In this document: positions 6,624-9,872 of the stretch, in pieces
How positions within the stretch are numbered: the stretch's first letter is position 1
How the letters are laid out: each line of letters starts with the position of its first letter
Assembly (NCBI GenBank): GCA_005881085.1
Contig: VBGU01000058.1
Span: forward strand, 1 to 9,872
Direction of reading: 5' to 3'
DNA length: 9,872 nucleotides
Source of the DNA: Chloroflexota bacterium
Lineage (GTDB): Bacteria; Chloroflexota; Limnocylindria; P2-11E
Notes under the pieces: generated by a model
Database searches by the model: none
What the model was told of the DNA's origin: nothing
What the model saw: the letters and a program-made list of their open reading frames with translations, nothing else
Program-made: the position numbers and the translations under genes

Positions 6624-7898
6624 TCAGGGGTATATCCCTCGCGTAAGCGTCGCCTCGGCGACACGCCCGACCGCGACCATGTACGCCGCGGTCCGCATGT
6701 CGACCTTGTGCTTCTTCGAGGTCTCCAAAACGTCATTAAAGGACTTCACCATCACCTCTTTGAGGCGCGCGTTGATCGTCGCCTCCCGCCAGAAGAGGTT
6801 TTGCAGATCCTGCACCCACTCGAAGTAGCTCACGGTCACGCCGCCGGCATTGCAGAGGATGTCAGGGATGAGGAAGACACCCTTGTCGAAAAGAATGCGG
6901 TCAGCTTCGGGGCTCGTCGGCCCGTTCGCGGCCTCGGCGATGACCTTCGCCTTGATCCGCGGGGCGTTGTGCTCGCCGATCTGGTTCTCGATCGCAGCCG
7001 GAATGAGGATGTCGCAGTCAAGCTCGAGGAGCTGGGCGTTCGAGATCCGCTCCGCCCCGGTAAACCCGGTCACCGAGCCCGTCTCTCTCTTGTACGCGTC
7101 GACGCGATTCGGGTCGAGACCCTTCGGGTTCGCGATCGCCCCGCTCGTGTCCGAGAGGCCAACGATCACGGCGCCGAGCTCAGCCATGAGCTTCGCCGAG
7201 AAGCTGCCTGCATTGCCGAACCCCTGGACCACGACGCGCGCGCCCTCGAGATCCATGTTCAGGTGCTTGGCGGCCTCGATGATCGTGTAGACAGCACCGC
7301 GTGCCGTCGCTTCGTTGCGGCCTTCGCTTCCGCCGATGGAGAGCGGCTTGCCGGTGACGACGGCCAGGGCCGTATAGCCGTGATGCATCGAGTACGTGTC
7401 CATGATCCAGGCCATCGTCTGGGCGTTTGTGTTCACGTCGGGAGCAGGAATGTCGCGGTCCGGACCGATGAGGAGCTCGATCTCGGTCGTGTAGCGGCGG
7501 GTCAGCGTCTCGAGCTGCTGCGCGCTCATGCCTTTTGGATCGCAGACGACGCCGCCCTTCGCGCCGCCGTAGGGGATGCCGACGACGGCGCATTTCCACG
7601 TCATCCACATCGCGAGCGCCTTGACCTCGTTCAACGACACCGACGGGTGGTAACGGATGCCGCCCTTCCCGGGACCGCGAGTGGTGTTGTGCTGGATGCG
7701 GTAGCCCGTGAAAACCTGGACGACTCCGTCGGCCATCCGCACGGGGAAGTGCACGGTGAGCTCGCGCTGCGTGGTGCTGAGGATGCGCCGCATGTTCGGA
7801 TCGAGATGGAGCCTGTCCGCCGCGATGCTGAACTGCTCGAGCGCGACCTCCCACGGATCGCGCTGGGTGTGGTCGATGACCGCCGCATTAGCCTTCAC
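6624..7898 (-). CDS. gdhA: Glu/Leu/Phe/Val dehydrogenase (glutamate dehydrogenase type)
   Basis: This 424-residue enzyme starts at a GTG (7896-7898) behind a perfect GGAGGT four bases upstream. It catalyses reversible oxidative deamination of an amino acid, most likely glutamate to 2-oxoglutarate, linking nitrogen and carbon metabolism in the cytoplasm. The dimerisation/substrate domain has GPGKGGIRYHP (K78), K102, the catalytic lysine in PYGGAKGGV (K114), and D154 in PAPDVNT. The Rossmann domain has GFGNAGS (226-232) and the downstream AAIENQI and EAANGPTSPEAD motifs. Length is normal for hexameric bacterial or archaeal-type GDH. Coenzyme choice (NAD or NADP) cannot be settled by eye; D250 after the GLS strand is compatible with NAD. 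It is second in an operon behind the ligase-like gene (16-base gap). Confidence 0.95.
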   Translation of the reverse strand: MKANAAVIDHTQRDPWEVALEQFSIAADRLHLDPNMRRILSTTQRELTVHFPVRMADGVVQVFTGYRIQHNTTRGPGKGGIRYHPSVSLNEVKALAMWMTWKCAVVGIPYGGAKGGVVCDPKGMSAQQLETLTRRYTTEIELLIGPDRDIPAPDVNTNAQTMAWIMDTYSMHHGYTALAVVTGKPLSIGGSEGRNEATARGAVYTIIEAAKHLNMDLEGARVVVQGFGNAGSFSAKLMAELGAVIVGLSDTSGAIANPKGLDPNRVDAYKRETGSVTGFTGAERISNAQLLELDCDILIPAAIENQIGEHNAPRIKAKVIAEAANGPTSPEADRILFDKGVFLIPDILCNAGGVTVSYFEWVQDLQNLFWREATINARLKEVMVKSFNDVLETSKKHKVDMRTAAYMVAVGRVAEATLTRGIYP

Positions 7899-7914
7899 GA
7901 GTACCTCCGACGCG

Positions 7915-8484
7915 TCATGGAGTAGCCGCCTTCAATTTTTCGATCACGAGCCAATCATCGGTCGTCTTGCCCGGCGTGTACGTGCTGTTCCAATTCTTGA
8001 GCACAACGCGGCGAAAGCCCTGCGCCTGGAGCGTGTCGCGCCACGCTCGCAGGCCGCGCGTGACAAAAGGCGTGAGGCGGACGTTCGGGCTTGGCGCGAG
8101 AACGCCCTCGAGGTGACGTCGGCGCTCCAGGAGCGGGACCCGGAGGAGTGACTCGCCGTCGATCTCGAGTAAGTCGAACGCGGCGAAGATCTGACGACCT
8201 CCGAATTGCCGCGTATACGCGTTGCCATGATCGTCGACCTCGAGGTCGCTCTCATCCTTCCAGTCGGCCACGAGGACGCCATCGAGGATGGCGGTCTCGC
8301 ACCTCGTCTCCGCGACGATCGCGTCGTACAGCTCGCGCGGCCCGTCCACCCTGCCCTCGTAGCCGAGGAAATGCGGTTCGGGATGGCCGACGCGCACGAG
8401 CACGCGCGTGCCCGTCCAGGCCGGCTCAAGGATGTGGCCCTCTCGCTCCGCTCGTTCGCGGACTGATCGAGGTCGTTGGGGCAA
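7915..8484 (-). CDS. Degenerate ATP-dependent DNA ligase-like (adenylation-fold) protein
   Basis: This is a 189-residue protein from a TTG (8482-8484), the only usable start before the conserved core; its ribosome site is weak. The order of motifs is that of the LigD/ATP-ligase adenylation domain. EPAWTGTR (20-27) corresponds to the EPKxDGxR motif, with the AMP-accepting lysine replaced by Ala22 and the aspartate by Thr24. AILDGVLV (65-72) corresponds to ..DGELV with the glutamate lost. FDLLEIDGESL (103-113) is well kept. FRRVVLK (157-163) stands for EGVVxK. DWLVIEK (177-183) stands for WLKxK with the first lysine lost. No OB-fold follows. A ligase reaction is therefore unlikely; it may bind nucleotide, nick or RNA ends, or regulate a true ligase. 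It is first in an operon with the dehydrogenase. LexA boxes lie 56-89 bases upstream. Confidence 0.75.
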   Translation of the reverse strand: MPQRPRSVRERAEREGHILEPAWTGTRVLVRVGHPEPHFLGYEGRVDGPRELYDAIVAETRCETAILDGVLVADWKDESDLEVDDHGNAYTRQFGGRQIFAAFDLLEIDGESLLRVPLLERRRHLEGVLAPSPNVRLTPFVTRGLRAWRDTLQAQGFRRVVLKNWNSTYTPGKTTDDWLVIEKLKAATP

Positions 8485-8496
8485 GAGGTCTGCCCC
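8478..8496 (-). promoter_or_regulatory. Inverted repeat over the ligase-like start
   Basis: GGGGCA (8478-8483) and TGCCCC (8491-8496) pair across a seven-base loop that includes the TTG start at 8482-8484. The structure would hide the start codon in the message and may lower or regulate translation of the ligase-like protein. Confidence 0.3.
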
Positions 8497-8530
8497 GAGG
8501 GCGGCGCTCAGGACTCGAGTATCCCCGCTC

Positions 8531-8558
8531 TTGACATGGCGAACGTACGTTCTATTAT
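8531..8558 (+). promoter_or_regulatory. Strong sigma-70-type promoter with embedded LexA operator
   Basis: A perfect -35 TTGACA (8531-8536), a 16-base spacer and -10 TATTAT (8553-8558, five of six to consensus) point to the right. Transcription should begin near 8565. It is the clearest promoter in the window. The spacer holds LexA box 1, and the expected start point lies in LexA box 2, the classic geometry for tight repression. No established protein gene lies directly downstream; the transcript would run through 8565-8814. Confidence 0.8.
8540..8553. promoter_or_regulatory. LexA (SOS) box 1
   Basis: CGAACGTACGTTCT matches the Gram-positive LexA/DinR consensus CGAACRNRYGTTCG at 13 of 14 positions, with perfect GAAC and GTTC half-sites. 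It occupies the spacer of the promoter at 8531-8558. Known biology: LexA cleavage during DNA damage would free the promoter. Confidence 0.82.
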
Positions 8559-8559
8559 G

Positions 8560-8573
8560 CGAACGCCTGTTCG
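8560..8573. promoter_or_regulatory. LexA (SOS) box 2
   Basis: CGAACGCCTGTTCG matches the Gram-positive LexA consensus at 13 of 14 positions. Its centre is 20 bp from that of box 1, about two helical turns, so two dimers could bind the same face of the DNA. It covers the predicted transcription start near 8565. Confidence 0.82.
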
Positions 8574-8814
8574 AAACCAGTTTCTAGGGGTGCACCGTGG
8601 CAGCTGCTTCTGCGCTTCTTCTGTCCTTCCGTCCCGGGGAGTTCCCCTCCCCATCACCACAGGACGTCGAGGCGGCATCCGCGTCATGGCGGGTGCCGCC
8701 TCGCGTCTACTCACCCTTCGCCGCGCGTCCCCGGGTACGGCCGATGGCCGTACCCGCCCGCCCGGAAGAGGCGGCAGCCACGCGTTCTGGCCGAGCGTGG
8801 CGCCGCTTCTTCCG
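8565..8814 (+). ncRNA. Candidate SOS-induced structured RNA, about 250 bases
   Basis: The segment downstream of the LexA-controlled promoter folds on paper into three consecutive large hairpins. Hairpin A: 8669-8682 with 8689-8702, 14 pairs including one G.U, loop GTCATG. Hairpin B: 8732-8742 with 8746-8756, 11 perfect pairs, loop GAT. Hairpin C: 8763-8775 plus 8777-8783 with 8795-8801 plus 8802-8814, 20 pairs with one bulged A (8776) and one G.U. The inner 12 pairs of C are GC-rich and followed by TTCTTCC, the same kind of tail as the terminator at 1284-1312, so C probably ends the transcript. A weaker stem-loop lies at 8630-8666. No Rfam class comes to mind. The promoter and hairpins are seen directly; that it is a functional RNA is inference. 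Confidence 0.5.
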
Positions 8815-8833
8815 CGCAACTCGACCCGGCTAG
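8597..8833 (+). CDS. Alternative reading: small SOS-induced 78-residue protein
   Basis: A GTG at 8597 with AGGGGTG four bases upstream opens a 78-codon frame just behind the LexA promoter, a layout like the small SOS cell-division inhibitors of other phyla. The product is Pro/Arg/Ala-rich, has no transmembrane helix beyond a short hydrophobic N terminus (AAASALLLSF), and resembles nothing I know. Third-position GC is lower than in the neighbouring genes (about 25 of 78 codons end in A or T). Its stop (8831-8833) lies beyond the likely terminator hairpin. The structured-RNA reading is therefore preferred, although a dual-function RNA is possible. Confidence 0.2.
   Translation: MAAASALLLSFRPGEFPSPSPQDVEAASASWRVPPRVYSPFAARPRVRPMAVPARPEEAAATRSGRAWRRFFRATRPG
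8763..8814 (+). terminator. Terminator-like hairpin C
   Basis: A 20-pair stem with one bulged A and an 11-base loop. If only the inner 12 GC-rich pairs form, they are followed by TTCTTCC, as at the window's other terminators. It stands 26 bases from the stop of the convergent SPFH gene and could also stop that transcript, though no T-run follows in that direction. Confidence 0.5.
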
Positions 8834-8840
8834 AGGGCGG

Positions 8841-9719
8841 CTATTTCTTCTCGCCGTCGCGGGCTGCCACGAGCGCGCTGATCGGCGCAGCGAGATTTGT
8901 GAACTCGGTCGGGATGATGAACTTCGTCGAAGGTGACGCACCGAGCTGCTTCAGCGCGTCGAAGTACTGAAGCGTCATCGTCTTGGCGTCCGCGGTCATC
9001 GCCTGCGCATTGATCGTCGAGATCGCCAAGGCGAAACCCTCGGCCCGCAGGATCGCGGACTGCCGGGCGCCTTCGGCCTCGAGGATCGCGGCCTGCTTCG
9101 CGCCGTCGGCGACGAGAATCTGAGAGGCCTTCTTGCCCTCGGCCTCGGTGACCACGGCGCGCCGGGTCCGCTCCGCGGTGAGCTGGCGGTTCATCGCCTC
9201 CTGCACGTCGCGCGGCGGCGTCAGCTCCTTGATCTCGACGTTCGTGACCTTCACGCCCCAGCGGTGGGTGATGTCGTCGAGCTTCACCCGGAGCTCCTCG
9301 TTGATCTGCTCGCGCTTAGCCAGGACGTCGTCCAGCGGAATGTTCCCGACGACGGCGCGGAGGGTGGTCGTCGCGATGCCCTGGATGGCCTGTCGGAAGT
9401 TCTGGATGTTCAGGAACGAGTCCTTCGGCTCGACGACCTTCTGGTAGATCAGGAAGTCGATCGAGATCGGGGCGTTGTCCTTCGTGATGCAGGTCTGCTG
9501 CGGGATTTCCACGACGAACTCACGGAGATCCACGGTCTGCGCGACGCTCTGAATCGGAGGGGGCAGCAGGAGGATGAAACCCGGTCCGGCGACCTTTTCA
9601 AAGCTTCCCAGGCGGAAGACGATGAGCCGCTGGTACTCCGGAATGATGTGGACGATCGCGCGCGCCGCGAGGATGAGAATGATCGCAAGTACGACGAGGG
9701 TGACCGCTGTCAAGTTCAT
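8841..9719 (-). CDS. SPFH-domain membrane protein (stomatin/QmcA-like)
   Basis: This is a 292-residue protein from the ATG at 9717-9719, with AGGGAG seven bases upstream. The frame stays open further upstream, but that part overlaps nfeD and is not homologous. Residues 4-24 are an N-terminal membrane helix. Residues 27-190 are the SPFH/band-7 domain (IIPEYQRLIVFRLGSF, GPGFILLLPP, VDLREFVVEIP, NAPISIDFLIYQKV, LRAVVGNIPLDDVL, WGVKVTNVEIKEL). Residues 175-235 are an Ala/Glu/Arg-rich coiled coil (ERTRRAVVTEAEGKKASQ and two LEAEG/LRAEG repeats). Slipin-type SPFH proteins form large membrane-bound rings that organise microdomains and restrain proteases. Pairing with NfeD is the standard arrangement for this family. 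Confidence 0.93.
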   Translation of the reverse strand: MNLTAVTLVVLAIILILAARAIVHIIPEYQRLIVFRLGSFEKVAGPGFILLLPPPIQSVAQTVDLREFVVEIPQQTCITKDNAPISIDFLIYQKVVEPKDSFLNIQNFRQAIQGIATTTLRAVVGNIPLDDVLAKREQINEELRVKLDDITHRWGVKVTNVEIKELTPPRDVQEAMNRQLTAERTRRAVVTEAEGKKASQILVADGAKQAAILEAEGARQSAILRAEGFALAISTINAQAMTADAKTMTLQYFDALKQLGASPSTKFIIPTEFTNLAAPISALVAARDGEKK

Positions 9720-9872
9720 TAGGCCGCTCCCTTTCCTTCGGCGCCCCGCGCCGGTTCGACGATAAGCCGCACGCTGTCGACACGCTTCACTCGCACCGCG
9801 CCACCCTTCGGGATGTCTCCCCCTTCGCTGACCACAGTCCAATCCTCGCCGGCCACGTGGGCGATCCCGCGC
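9719..9872 (-). CDS. nfeD: NfeD-like protein, C-terminal OB domain (5' part outside window)
   Basis: The last 50 codons of a gene entering from the right edge, ending in a TAA at 9719-9721 that overlaps the SPFH start as TAATG. The visible part (GIAHVAGEDWTVVSEGG, IPKGGAVRVKRVDSVRLIVEP) is the short beta-barrel OB domain that ends NfeD proteins, with the usual pattern of a tryptophan after a Gly-Glu turn and a final LIVEP strand. NfeD proteins partner with SPFH/stomatin rings in the membrane. The one-base overlap implies translational coupling and matched expression. Confidence 0.85.
   Translation of the reverse strand, partial: RGIAHVAGEDWTVVSEGGDIPKGGAVRVKRVDSVRLIVEPARGAEGKGAA

Noticed and set aside
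6378..7925. 515-residue open frame on the plus strand opposite the dehydrogenase
   Set aside because: It is an Arg/His/Val-rich shadow of a strongly conserved gene in GC-rich DNA, with no motifs of its own.
8476..8970. 164-residue plus-strand frame running through the LexA promoter
   Set aside because: Its start lies upstream of the promoter, it runs into the SPFH gene antisense, and it has no coding character.
9720..9842. 41-residue extension of the SPFH protein
   Set aside because: It overlaps the recognisable NfeD OB-domain frame and is Arg/Gly-rich without homology. The ATG at 9719 has a good Shine-Dalgarno and directly precedes the membrane helix.

Overview
The window is GC-rich, densely packed bacterial chromosome. 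Bacillus-type Shine-Dalgarno sequences, frequent GTG/TTG starts, a Gram-positive-type LexA operator, a Flp-type pilin, a stand-alone Glu/Leu dehydrogenase and an NfeD/SPFH pair together suggest a high-GC environmental lineage of the Chloroflexota (or a neighbouring Terrabacteria phylum). That placement is inference from style and content; no marker gene is present. No rRNA, tRNA, CRISPR array, insertion sequence or phage gene was seen.

Left part (1-2297), cell surface: two paralogous secreted proteins with a predicted Ig-like fold (1-378, cut by the window edge, and 1347-1781) flank an unrecognised single-pass membrane protein (550-1194). The two paralog leaders share an identical 12-base block. 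A Flp/Fap-type prepilin (2023-2175) follows. Two intrinsic terminators, at 1284-1312 and 1973-2000, close the second paralog and the pilin transcripts. All of these genes are on the minus strand.

Middle (2298-7898): a minus-strand pair consists of an exonuclease-DinG helicase fusion with an intact four-cysteine Fe-S signature and a small unrecognised protein whose start overlaps the helicase stop. Divergent from it is a membrane-anchored, probably beta-propeller-like protein (5486-6619). That gene converges, with only 4 bases between stops, on a Glu/Leu/Phe/Val dehydrogenase (6624-7898).

Right part (7915-9872): upstream of the dehydrogenase, in the same operon, lies a short protein with the adenylation-domain fold of ATP-dependent DNA ligases but without the catalytic lysine and with most other nucleotidyltransferase motifs eroded. 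Next to its start is a strong sigma-70-type promoter pointing the other way, with one near-consensus LexA box in its spacer and a second over the expected transcription start. The roughly 250-base transcript it should make contains three large consecutive stem-loops (14 bp, 11 bp, and 20 bp with one bulge), the last with a terminator-like tail, and no convincing protein. This predicted SOS-controlled structured RNA, divergent from a pseudo-ligase gene that the same operators could also control, is the most novel candidate in the window. The window ends with an overlapping nfeD-SPFH (stomatin-like) membrane pair on the minus strand.
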